Below, piece after piece: positions 37,862 through 46,033 of a stretch of 64,000 nucleotides of DNA. The stretch comes from F1-120-MAGs118 sp013360535 (GTDB lineage: Bacteria; Planctomycetota; UBA1135; GCA-002686595): positions 62,001-126,000 of the forward strand of contig JAPKHC010000007.1 in assembly GCA_026647215.1 (NCBI GenBank). The letters run 5' to 3'. The notes beneath the pieces are model-generated. The model made no database searches and was not told the DNA's origin. It saw only the letters and a program-made list of their open reading frames with translations. The stretch's first letter is position 1, and every line of letters begins with the position of its first letter. Position numbers and translations under genes: made by a program.

Positions 37862-40289
37862 CAAGTTTCGCGTCCAACACGCACTCGACGTCCTCCTCGC
37901 CGACGACGATCGATTCGACTTCCAACGACTTCTCGCTGCCGGCGAGGCGCCACCCGAGGTGGCATTCGCCGGGAGATCGCACGTCGAGCTTGCTCTCGCG
38001 CCCAGCCAGGATTTCGGCCACGTCAAACCCCGAACCGCCGCCCGTGTTCGCAAAGACGAGGTAGGTGAGATCCCCCTTGGCCTCGGGGAGAGTGTCGGGG
38101 ATGCGCAGCCGGATCTGGGGGTAGCGCGCGAGCTGCAGGCGAGCGCCGTTCGTGACGTCATGGAACGTCTTCGGAGGCAATTCGTTGGGCACGAGTCGCA
38201 CCGTGAGCCGCGGCTCGCTCTCGTGCAGCGCGGCGGGAACGAGCACGAGCACCGAGGGACCCGAGGTGAATTTCCAGACCATCCGCTCGGGCAGGGCCGC
38301 CGAGACGTCGAGCATTCGCACCGCGCCACCGGGCGGAGCGAGGACCTCGAAACGCAGCTCGCGCACGAGCGGTCGCAGGTCGATCGCCTGCAGTCGCGGA
38401 TCGTGCGGGTCGCGGAGGTCGGCGATGCGGACGAGCGGGATCTCGGCGCTCGAACTCTCGCCGTCCGTGAAGATCTCGAGGTCGATCGGCTCGTCGTCCT
38501 TGCGCTGGAGCTCGAAGCGCCCGACGTCGCGCCAGCGGAGCGTGGCGGAACCGCACTCGAAGCGCAGGTGTTTCGTCGCGTCGTGGCTCTCGACGAGCAC
38601 GCGTCCGAGGAGCGGAGGAACGCCGGCTGGAAGCACGACCTGCAGGTCCGTCGCGCCGGGTTCGAACTCGACGGGCTTCGCAGCACGCGGGCCACGCGCG
38701 GCGACGAGACGCAGCTCGGAATCGTCGAGGTTCCGGCGCAGGACGAAGCGCCCGTCGCGTTCCGATTCGAAGGACTGGCTGCGATCGAGCTTCCACTCGC
38801 CCGCCTCCGCGTCGGCAGCGCGCGGTCGTTTCTCGATTCCGAGGGTGGCACCGCCGACGCCGCGCCCGTGCTCATCGACGACACGCCCGCTCGCGAGGAG
38901 CGGCAGCTCGGTGAGCAGCACGTCGCCGATGTGGAATTCGGGATCGGATGGAGCGGACGGGAGTTTCAGCGGTGCCGTCAGCCCGAGTCTCGTCGCGGTG
39001 AGCTTCGGCGGCTCCGCGGGCTCGTCGAGCCAGCTGTGCAGCCAGAACTCGAATTTCCCGTCGACCGCCGTCGTCGCCCTCCCGAGGCCGCCCGCGCGCC
39101 CCTCCGTGGAAAGCAGGAGAACCGCGTTGACCAGCGGAGTTCCGTCGGGGCGCAGCGCCCGGCCGCTGAGGCGAAACCGCGGGGGCTTGAGCACGAGTTC
39201 AACCTCGACACGCTCTCCCGCGCGCAGCGGTGCTGCGACCTTCACCTGCGTCGAACTCAGCGGCCTCCCGGCGTCCGGTCTCTGCGCGCTGATTCCGATC
39301 GACTGGCCGGATGCGATGCACGGGAGCTCGAGCTCTCCAGCCTTCGCGAACCAATGGCTCGGCCCGGTGCGCGCCATGGGCGAGCCCTCAAGGACCGACA
39401 CGTGCAGGTTCTCGCGCAGCGGTTCGCCGCGGGCATCGACGCAACGCACGTGGATCCAACCGGCGGGCGGCAACTCGAGGCGCACGATCTGCGTGGGCCA
39501 GGGCCGCGAGTCGAGCAACCGCTCGACCGACTCCGGGCCGAGGAAGCAGGCGCGCACGCGCAGGAGGCCCTCACCACCGCCCAAGGCATTGCGCCGGACT
39601 TCCGCGAGCCGCACGAGTCCGTCGGCGCCCGTGAATCCCTCGGGCATCGTGAAGGTGTTCGTCGCACTGCCCGAGCGGCACACGACGCCGACTCCGGCGG
39701 CAGGCGAGCCGTCCGCATGCACGACCTCGACGACCAGCCCGTCGTCGGGGCCGAGCAGGAGCACTTGGTCCGCGTTGCTGTCCGGCCACAGCGAGAGGCG
39801 ACCGTGCAAGTTCCCGAGAGTCGCCTCGATGTGCAGCATGTTGCTCGGAACCTCGAGCCAAACCTCGCCTGCGGCATCGCTCGTGGTGGAGCGACCGTGC
39901 TTCGACCAGCGTTCCTCGACATCCGGGTCGAAGACCAAGGGCACGTAACCGGGATCCTGCAAGCGCTCGACCTCCGCCCAGCGCACGTGCGCGCCAGACA
40001 GCGGCTCGAGGGTCTCGAGGTGCAGCACGCGCACGCGCACGAGTCCGTCGCGTATGGCTCGCCCGGGTTCCGAGTTCGTCCCAGCGGCAACGTTCGCGGC
40101 CTCGGGGGCGATCCGGCGCTCGTCCTCGTCCACTTCCACTGCCGTCATCGAAGCGAGCGAGGACAAGTCCGCGCCCTTCGTCGAGTCCGCCGAAGCTGCG
40201 TCCCCCTCCGCTCGCGGACGCCAGAGGAAGGTCGCGACGAGCGCGACCAACAGCAGCATCAGGAGTGCAAGCCACGACGAACGCTTCAT
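37815..40289 (-). CDS. Signal-anchored ectodomain protein (paralogue D)
   Basis: An 824-residue array member from the ATG at 40289, chosen because GGAG lies five bases upstream and the anchor follows directly (KRSSWLALLMLLLVALVATF); an upstream GTG at 40328 would add a poor leader. Ectodomain units: LETLEPLSGAHVRWAEVERL, QVLLLGPDDGLVVEVVHADG, FRLSGRALRPDGTPLVNAV and LLASGRVVDEHGRGVGGATL. Its main body is closest to paralogue E (shared VRLELPPAGWIHVRCVDARG type segment), but its last residues (LGDVEAAAAEVRARRR) are nearly those of B and C. The function is unknown. Confidence 0.82.
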   Translation of the reverse strand: MKRSSWLALLMLLLVALVATFLWRPRAEGDAASADSTKGADLSSLASMTAVEVDEDERRIAPEAANVAAGTNSEPGRAIRDGLVRVRVLHLETLEPLSGAHVRWAEVERLQDPGYVPLVFDPDVEERWSKHGRSTTSDAAGEVWLEVPSNMLHIEATLGNLHGRLSLWPDSNADQVLLLGPDDGLVVEVVHADGSPAAGVGVVCRSGSATNTFTMPEGFTGADGLVRLAEVRRNALGGGEGLLRVRACFLGPESVERLLDSRPWPTQIVRLELPPAGWIHVRCVDARGEPLRENLHVSVLEGSPMARTGPSHWFAKAGELELPCIASGQSIGISAQRPDAGRPLSSTQVKVAAPLRAGERVEVELVLKPPRFRLSGRALRPDGTPLVNAVLLLSTEGRAGGLGRATTAVDGKFEFWLHSWLDEPAEPPKLTATRLGLTAPLKLPSAPSDPEFHIGDVLLTELPLLASGRVVDEHGRGVGGATLGIEKRPRAADAEAGEWKLDRSQSFESERDGRFVLRRNLDDSELRLVAARGPRAAKPVEFEPGATDLQVVLPAGVPPLLGRVLVESHDATKHLRFECGSATLRWRDVGRFELQRKDDEPIDLEIFTDGESSSAEIPLVRIADLRDPHDPRLQAIDLRPLVRELRFEVLAPPGGAVRMLDVSAALPERMVWKFTSGPSVLVLVPAALHESEPRLTVRLVPNELPPKTFHDVTNGARLQLARYPQIRLRIPDTLPEAKGDLTYLVFANTGGGSGFDVAEILAGRESKLDVRSPGECHLGWRLAGSEKSLEVESIVVGEEDVECVLDAKLGDVEAAAAEVRARRR

Positions 40290-40331
40290 CCACTCTCCAG
40301 CATCCGTGCTTCGACGAAACGACGACACGTG

Positions 40332-40358
40332 GTCTCGCCCGGGGAGTCCTCTTGTACC
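40332..40358 (-). promoter_or_regulatory. Conserved promoter-like block upstream of paralogue D
   Basis: On the minus strand GGTACA, N8, CCCCGGGCGAGAC with the same 15-base spacing as before B and C. The surrounding gap is otherwise quite diverged, apart from a CGTTnCGTCGAA motif about 12-14 bases downstream. This suggests selection on the block. Confidence 0.5.
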
Positions 40359-40410
40359 GCTCTGGAACTCCCGTGGACAGGGCGCGCTGGACGGCTGCCA
40401 CGCCGCGGCC

Positions 40411-42915
40411 TCACTTGCGTTTCGCCTTGTGCCGCGCGATCTCCGCCTCGATCGCTTCGGGAGTGGCGTCGAGCTCGCAGACGATGTCCTCCTTGTCGAC
40501 GACCACGGTGCGGACCATCAGCTCCTTGCCGTTGTTGCCGATGCGCCAGCTCACGCGCCATTCGCCGGGAGACTTGAGCGCGAGGCGGCCGGAGCGGCCG
40601 GCGAGGATGGACGTCATGGCCGGAGGAGTTCCGATGCACCGTGCCAGGATCGAGTAGTTGAGATCCTGGGAAGCAGCGGGCAGCGTCTCGGGGACGCGCA
40701 GCTCCAGTGATGGATAGTTGGTGAGCTGCAATCGAGCACCGTGGGAGACTCGCTCGAAGCGCGCGGGGGGCAGGTCATCGTGCACGAGGCGCACCACGAG
40801 CTCTGGCTCGCCGTCGAGAACGGACCTTGGAATGAGCACGAGCACGCCAGGCCCCGAGGTGAAGCTCCAGATCATCTTCTCGGGCAAGGCGGCCGAGACG
40901 GTCAGGTTGCGGATCGAGCTGCCCGCGGGCGGCACGACCTCGAAGCGGAATTCGTGCACCAGCGGCCGCAGGTCGATGGCCGCAAGCCGCGGATCGTTCG
41001 CGTCGCGGATGCCTTCGAGACGAACGAGCGGCGTCTCGGCGGTCGAACTCTCGCCGTCGGTGAAGATCTCGAGGTCGATCGGCTCCGTGTTCTCGCGTTC
41101 GAGCTCGAAACGCCCGGCGCCACGCCAGCGCGCCTGCCCCGAGGTCGGCACGAGCCTGAGGTGCGCCGTCGCGTCGTGACTCCCGACGATCACTCTCCCC
41201 AGAATCGGAGGGAGTCTGGGTTCGAGGACGATCTCGACGTCGCGCGCACCCGGTGCAAGCTCGAGCGGCTCGGCCGACCGGTAACCCGTTGCGCCGACTC
41301 GCAGACGAAACTCGCGCTCCTCCGACTTCCCGCGCAGCACGAATCTCCCGTCGGCCTCGGTCGTGGCCTTGGCGCGTGGATCGATCTGCCATTCGACGAT
41401 CGAGGCACCGGGCTCTGGCGCGAACTTCGATGGATCGAAGTCCCGCGGGCGCGTCTCGGCCCCGACGTACGCGCTGCCAATGCCACGGCCGTGCGGATCG
41501 ACGACTCGTCCCGTCACGAGCGTCGGCGATTCCACGAGGAGCACATCTCCGACGTGGAGGTACGAGTCGTTCGGCTTGCTCGGTAGCTCGAGCGGCGCTT
41601 CGAGTCCGAGGCCTGCCGCAACGAGAGCAATCGGCTTCAAGGACTCCGGAGGCCAATAGTTGAGCCTGAATTCAAAGCGACCGGCCGCGTCTGTACGCGT
41701 CGTGCTGACCGCGCTCGCGCTCGGACCGGAGGTCAGCCGGATCTGCGAGGTCTCGAGCGGCGTGCCATCGGGCCGCAGCGCGCGACCGCTGAGCTGGAAT
41801 GGTGGAAACTCGAGCACGAGCTCGACCTCGACACGTTCCCCGACGACGAGCGGTCCGGCCCTGCGCGTCGCCTTGGCCGAGCGAGGCGCGTTCGCCGCCA
41901 CGGTGTTCGCGTTCAGGTTGAGCGTCTCTCCAAGCGTCACCCACGGGAGCTCGAGTTCACCTTCCTCCGCGAGCCACATGGTGGTCTCGCCGATGACGCC
42001 GACCTGGCCCGTCGAAACCGTCACGATCACGTTCTCGCGAATCCGCTCACCGTTCGGTTCGACGCAGCGCAAGTGGAGCGAACCTGCGGGTGGCAATTCG
42101 AGGCGCACCCCACCGTCCGGCCACGGCCGTGAATCGACGATTCTCTCGACGGGTGCCGACGCAACGGTGCAGGCCCGCACTCGCAAGGGACCCTCACCTC
42201 CGCCGAGCGCCGCAAGGCGGGCGGCCTTCAGGAGCACCAGCCCGTCCGCCCCGGTGATTCCGAGGGGCTTGTGGAAGTGATTCGTGGCGCCCGCGGCGCT
42301 CACCGCAACTCCGACGCCGGCTGCAGGTCGACCCTCGGCGTCGACAACCTCGACCCGCAGGTCGTCAGCAGGCGCGAGCAGGACGAAGAAGTCGTCGGGA
42401 CGCCCGCGCCAAAGGTAGTTTCCGCCGGACAGGTTGCCGCGCGTCGCCTCGATGCGGAACTGCTCCGCGGGTGGATCGATCCAGACCTCGCCGGCGGCGT
42501 CGCTCGTGTCGAAGTGACCGTAGTTCGCCCAGCGTTCTTCGACAGCGGGATCGATCAAGAAGGGAGAGCCTCGCGGGTCAGCCAGTTTCTCCGACTCTGC
42601 CCAACGCACCTCGGCGCCCGCGACGGGCTCGAGCGTCTCGTGGTGCAGCACGCGCACGCGGAAGAGGCCGTCGCGAGTGGGGGGCGCGGGTTCGGTGGCG
42701 GGTTCTTCGCGTGGGGACTCGCGCGAGGGCTCGGAGGAGTCGCCGATGGCTTCGGTCGGGGCAGGGGACGCCTCGAGGGGCTCAGCGAGCTCCGCCGGCG
42801 CCGGAGCCGTCGCGGTGTCGACGACTCCGCCGTCGCGGCGCCACAACAGGCCGAGCGCGACGAGCAGCACGAGTGCGAGCAGCGCGAGAACGACACGAAT
42901 CTGCGAGGGTCTCAC
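40411..42915 (-). CDS. Signal-anchored ectodomain protein (paralogue E)
   Basis: An 834-residue array member and the first after the sigma fusion gene. GTG start at 42915; anchor about residues 7-24 (RVVLALLALVLLVALGLLW); a Pro/Glu/Ser linker (about 30-80); then beta-sandwich units LETLEPVAGAEVRWAESEKL, LAPADDLRVEVVDAEGRP, FQLSGRALRPDGTPLETSQI and LVTGRVVDPHGRGIGSAYVG. It is most like paralogue D along its body. The C-terminus is basic (IARHKAKRK). It lacks the conserved promoter block found before B, C and D and instead follows a 366-base gap holding a long inverted repeat. Confidence 0.82.
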   Translation of the reverse strand: MRPSQIRVVLALLALVLLVALGLLWRRDGGVVDTATAPAPAELAEPLEASPAPTEAIGDSSEPSRESPREEPATEPAPPTRDGLFRVRVLHHETLEPVAGAEVRWAESEKLADPRGSPFLIDPAVEERWANYGHFDTSDAAGEVWIDPPAEQFRIEATRGNLSGGNYLWRGRPDDFFVLLAPADDLRVEVVDAEGRPAAGVGVAVSAAGATNHFHKPLGITGADGLVLLKAARLAALGGGEGPLRVRACTVASAPVERIVDSRPWPDGGVRLELPPAGSLHLRCVEPNGERIRENVIVTVSTGQVGVIGETTMWLAEEGELELPWVTLGETLNLNANTVAANAPRSAKATRRAGPLVVGERVEVELVLEFPPFQLSGRALRPDGTPLETSQIRLTSGPSASAVSTTRTDAAGRFEFRLNYWPPESLKPIALVAAGLGLEAPLELPSKPNDSYLHVGDVLLVESPTLVTGRVVDPHGRGIGSAYVGAETRPRDFDPSKFAPEPGASIVEWQIDPRAKATTEADGRFVLRGKSEEREFRLRVGATGYRSAEPLELAPGARDVEIVLEPRLPPILGRVIVGSHDATAHLRLVPTSGQARWRGAGRFELERENTEPIDLEIFTDGESSTAETPLVRLEGIRDANDPRLAAIDLRPLVHEFRFEVVPPAGSSIRNLTVSAALPEKMIWSFTSGPGVLVLIPRSVLDGEPELVVRLVHDDLPPARFERVSHGARLQLTNYPSLELRVPETLPAASQDLNYSILARCIGTPPAMTSILAGRSGRLALKSPGEWRVSWRIGNNGKELMVRTVVVDKEDIVCELDATPEAIEAEIARHKAKRK

Positions 42916-43281
42916 GGGTCGGGTGGAGTCCGTGGGCCGCGCGCGAACGGGGACTTCGGGCGGGCGAGGCGAGGGATGGCGAAGGGGAACGAGGCCCCGT
43001 GCACGACGGAGCTTCGCCTTGATAGCTCCGGACCCGGAGGGAATTACAGACTTCGTCGCGGAAGATCGGGGCCGGTGCGGCGCGGACGCCCGGCCGCGGC
43101 CGCTAGCTCGGATTTCTCACCAGAATCGTAGCGAGGGCGCGATAGCTCGAGCGCTCGCAAGCGGTTGGAGCGGTTTCGACCCGGAGGCGACCTGTACGGT
43201 CGCTGAGGAGCGAAACTGCTCCAAACGCGCAGCATGCGCCGAGATAGCGCGGCCGCAGTAGATTCTGGTGAGAAATGCGGG
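42916..43281. other. Gene-free gap between paralogue E and the sigma fusion
   Basis: No plausible gene is seen here. The right half is taken up by the 189-bp imperfect inverted repeat (43100-43288). The left half (42916-43099) should contain the promoter and leader of paralogue E on the minus strand; I find no clear -35/-10 pair or ribosome binding site. Confidence 0.6.
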
Positions 43282-43288
43282 CTAGCGG
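43100..43288. repeat. 189-bp imperfect inverted repeat at the sigma fusion 3' end
   Basis: Outer arms CCGCTAGC (43100-43107) and its complement (43281-43288) are perfect. ATTTCTCACCAGAATC (43112-43127) pairs perfectly with 43261-43276. TTGGAGCGGTTTCG (43165-43178) pairs with 43211-43224 with one mismatch, and GCGACC/GGTCGC flank a five-base centre (43193-43197). The TAG stop of the sigma fusion lies inside the right outer arm. No clear target duplication flanks it. It could be a MITE-like remnant, a terminator or a structured intercistronic RNA. Confidence 0.75.
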
Positions 43289-45933
43289 CGCAGGCGCAGG
43301 ACGTCGCCGTGCCGCACGCCGACGAACTTGTGCTCGGCGTAACCTTCGGCGCGCACGACGAAATCGGCAGTGGAACCGACGACGACGGCGCCGATGCAGC
43401 CGCGTCCGATCTGCAGGCTGCGCTGGGCGGTGGCGGTCGACCAGAGGTAGTCGACGCGCTGGAGGGGCTCGCCCGTCGTGGAGTCGACGACGGTCGCCAC
43501 GATCGAAGTCACCAGTCCCGTGAGGTCGAGGGTGCGCAAGCGCGGGTCGTCCGGGCCCTGCAGGCTGGCGAGCTCGAGCAGCGGCTGCGCGTGCCCTTGC
43601 AGCAGGACGCGCAGTGTGGAGCCCGCTTTCGCTTCCGCCACCGCGAGCCGGAACGTGCCGTCGAGCGCAGGCTGCACCTTGGTGGCGCCACACTCGAGTT
43701 CGAGGGCGTCGAGCACGTTCGGATTGCCGACGACGAGCCGCCCGGCGAGCAGCGTCGGACGCGCGAGCACCAGCACGACACTCGTCTCACCGACCTGCAC
43801 GTCGCGCGCGACGGAGTCCAGGTACGTGCCGAGGCGCGCGACGAGCTGCAGCTCGCCGCTCGTGATGCCCGCGTACAGCTCGAACTTGCCGAACGCGTCG
43901 GTGCGCACGGTGCGAGGAACGTCCTTGATGCGCCGCAGCGTCGTGCCGGCCGGGCGCGTGTGGAGCTCGACCGTGGCGTTGGCGAGCGGACGGCCCTCCG
44001 AATCGACGACGAGCCCGGCGACGAGCGGCGGAGCGGGCGCGAGCTGCACGTCGCCGAGTTCCAGCGGCACTCCCGCGTCGAGCGGCGCACCCAGGTCGAG
44101 CGTCGCCTCGAGCCGTCCATCCTCGGAGCGGAACAGCAGCTTCGTGTCGACCGGTGCCTCGGCGACGATGCGCGTCGTCGGGCCCTCGAAGCGCCCGGCC
44201 TCGTCGGTGCGGAACGTGCTCCGGCCGGGATCCCACGGCTGGTCCAGATGCTCGCGCGCGACGATGTCGAGCTTCGCCGACGCGAACGGAGCTCCACCGG
44301 GCCCGAGGAGGCGCCCCGCGACGACCGGCGACTGGTTGGCGAGCACGAGCGTGACCTCGGCCTGCTCTCCGCGCGACGGCGGCGCCGTGATGTTCACGCC
44401 GGAAGAGGTGAAGCTCGCGCGCTGCAGCGGAGAGACGAGCAGCGCGAGCTTGAGCCCCGGCTCGACGCCGTGGATCCACGTCTCGCCGTCGCGGATCTCG
44501 AAATGTGGCGGCAACGAATCGCGCAGGCCCGCGACCGAGAGGCGCACGGGTTCGAGCACGGGCGCACCGACCTCGTCGACGACGCGCACATGCAGCGAGG
44601 CGCCATCGGGAACCGTCAGCGCGAGCGGCGCGTTCGGCCAGACCGCCACGGACTCGACGTGCAGGGGGCCCCCGCTGACGAGCGCGAGCGGCGCGATCCA
44701 CACCAGGCCGTCGCTGGAATTGCCGCGGAACTGGCGCGCGCGGAAGTGCTCGAACACCGCGAGGCCCGCGTCGTCGGTGAAGGCCGTGCTCGGCGAGACG
44801 CGCGAGCTGCCGCCGCGACCGGCCGCGACTTCGAGGCCCGCAGCGGGTGCGCCGGAAGCGAACCGCACTTGCACGAGCAAGTCGCCGTCGGGAGCGAGCA
44901 CGAGCTCGAGCGGCTCGACGTCCGCGTCGCGCAAGCGCGCCTCCGCGAACCAGCCGGGCCATTGCGCGGCGAGTTCGAGTTGCCCCGCGGGACGCTCGAA
45001 CTCGAGCTCGCCCGCCGCGTCCGTCGTTCCACTCGCGAGCGGCCCACGAACGCCGCCCGCTTCGATCGTGCGCCAGCTCACCGTCGCGTTCGCTGCGGGC
45101 GCGAGCGAGCCGTCGAACACGACGCGCACGCGCTGGCCGAAGTCGAGCGCCTGGGCCGTGGACACGCTCGTCTGCGCCGCTTCCGCGCGCGTAGGGATGC
45201 CAGCAGGCTGTTCCCCTTGCGCGGGCGTCGCCGCGAACATGCGGATCGCTGGAATCGGGACGCTGGCCAATTCCTCGCGCTCGGGCCAGGCGAACCACAG
45301 CGCGGCGGCGCCGGCGAGCACGAAGGCGAGCGCGGCGACGAGCTTGGTGCCGGTGCCGACCGCGAACAGCGGCTTGACCGCGGGGATCCAGAGCGCGAGC
45401 GCCGAGAGCCCGTCGAGGCCGTGCTCGTCACGCCGCGCCTGCAGCCGCTCGCGCAGCTGCTCGAGCGCGCGCGCCAGCCGCGACTTCACGGTCTTCACCG
45501 GACAATCGAGCCGCGCCGCGATCTCGGTCGGCGTCAGGTCCTCGAAGTAGCGCAGGAGCAGCACGTCGCGGTAGGGCTCCGACAGCGCGAGCACCGACTG
45601 GATCAGGTTGCGCCGCTGCTCCTCGCGCTCGAGCATTCGCTCCGCCGGCGGCAAGGCCTCGACCTTCGCCGACCACTCCTCGCGCACGCTGCGGCGCTGC
45701 TCGCCCCGGTGGCGCTTGGCGACGAGTGCGCGGATCACCGTCGACAGCCACCCGCGCGGAGTGTTGCCCTCGGCCGTGAAGTCCGGCGGCCGCTCGACCG
45801 CCGACTTGATCGCGTCCTGCACGACGTCGTCCGCCGCCGCCGGATCGCTCACCAGGCTGCGCGCCAGCTTCCAGGCCCACTCGGACTCGCCGAGCAGGGC
45901 CTCGATGCTGGGATGGTGGGAGGGCGAACTCAT
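43282..45933 (-). CDS. Membrane-spanning ECF sigma factor with carboxypeptidase-regulatory-like ectodomain
   Basis: An 883-residue fusion. Residues 17-80 are sigma region 2 (AAADDVVQDAIKSAVERPP, RGWLSTVIRALVAKRHRG) and about 107-165 are region 4 (LSEPYRDVLLLRYFEDLTPT and IAARLDCPVKTVKSRLARAL). A single transmembrane helix lies at about 196-216 (KLVAALAFVLAGAAALWFAW). Some 660 residues of beta-rich repeats follow outside the membrane. These match the five downstream paralogues along their length (WRTIEAGG near the start, ELVLAPDGDLLVQVRFASG, and FVGVRHGDVLRL at the end). It lacks their last 90 or so residues. It probably senses an envelope signal and releases or exposes its sigma head, possibly by proteolysis. 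Planctomycetes are known to have such C-terminally extended ECF sigmas. Targets are unproven. Confidence 0.88.
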   Translation of the reverse strand: MSSPSHHPSIEALLGESEWAWKLARSLVSDPAAADDVVQDAIKSAVERPPDFTAEGNTPRGWLSTVIRALVAKRHRGEQRRSVREEWSAKVEALPPAERMLEREEQRRNLIQSVLALSEPYRDVLLLRYFEDLTPTEIAARLDCPVKTVKSRLARALEQLRERLQARRDEHGLDGLSALALWIPAVKPLFAVGTGTKLVAALAFVLAGAAALWFAWPEREELASVPIPAIRMFAATPAQGEQPAGIPTRAEAAQTSVSTAQALDFGQRVRVVFDGSLAPAANATVSWRTIEAGGVRGPLASGTTDAAGELEFERPAGQLELAAQWPGWFAEARLRDADVEPLELVLAPDGDLLVQVRFASGAPAAGLEVAAGRGGSSRVSPSTAFTDDAGLAVFEHFRARQFRGNSSDGLVWIAPLALVSGGPLHVESVAVWPNAPLALTVPDGASLHVRVVDEVGAPVLEPVRLSVAGLRDSLPPHFEIRDGETWIHGVEPGLKLALLVSPLQRASFTSSGVNITAPPSRGEQAEVTLVLANQSPVVAGRLLGPGGAPFASAKLDIVAREHLDQPWDPGRSTFRTDEAGRFEGPTTRIVAEAPVDTKLLFRSEDGRLEATLDLGAPLDAGVPLELGDVQLAPAPPLVAGLVVDSEGRPLANATVELHTRPAGTTLRRIKDVPRTVRTDAFGKFELYAGITSGELQLVARLGTYLDSVARDVQVGETSVVLVLARPTLLAGRLVVGNPNVLDALELECGATKVQPALDGTFRLAVAEAKAGSTLRVLLQGHAQPLLELASLQGPDDPRLRTLDLTGLVTSIVATVVDSTTGEPLQRVDYLWSTATAQRSLQIGRGCIGAVVVGSTADFVVRAEGYAEHKFVGVRHGDVLRLRR

Positions 45934-46033
45934 CGGCGAGACTGCAATCCCCGCGCGCGGCCCAAAGTTGGCGCAGATTCGGCGAAAACTCCGGGCTGCG
46001 GCGCGCGACGACGGAAAAGTCTAGCCGAGGCGG

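Noticed and set aside
33503..38068. A 1521-codon plus-strand open frame opposite the ectodomain array
   Set aside because: It is antisense to three well-supported genes, has Arg/Ser/Pro-rich low-complexity translation and no homology pattern. It is a shadow frame caused by high GC at third positions.
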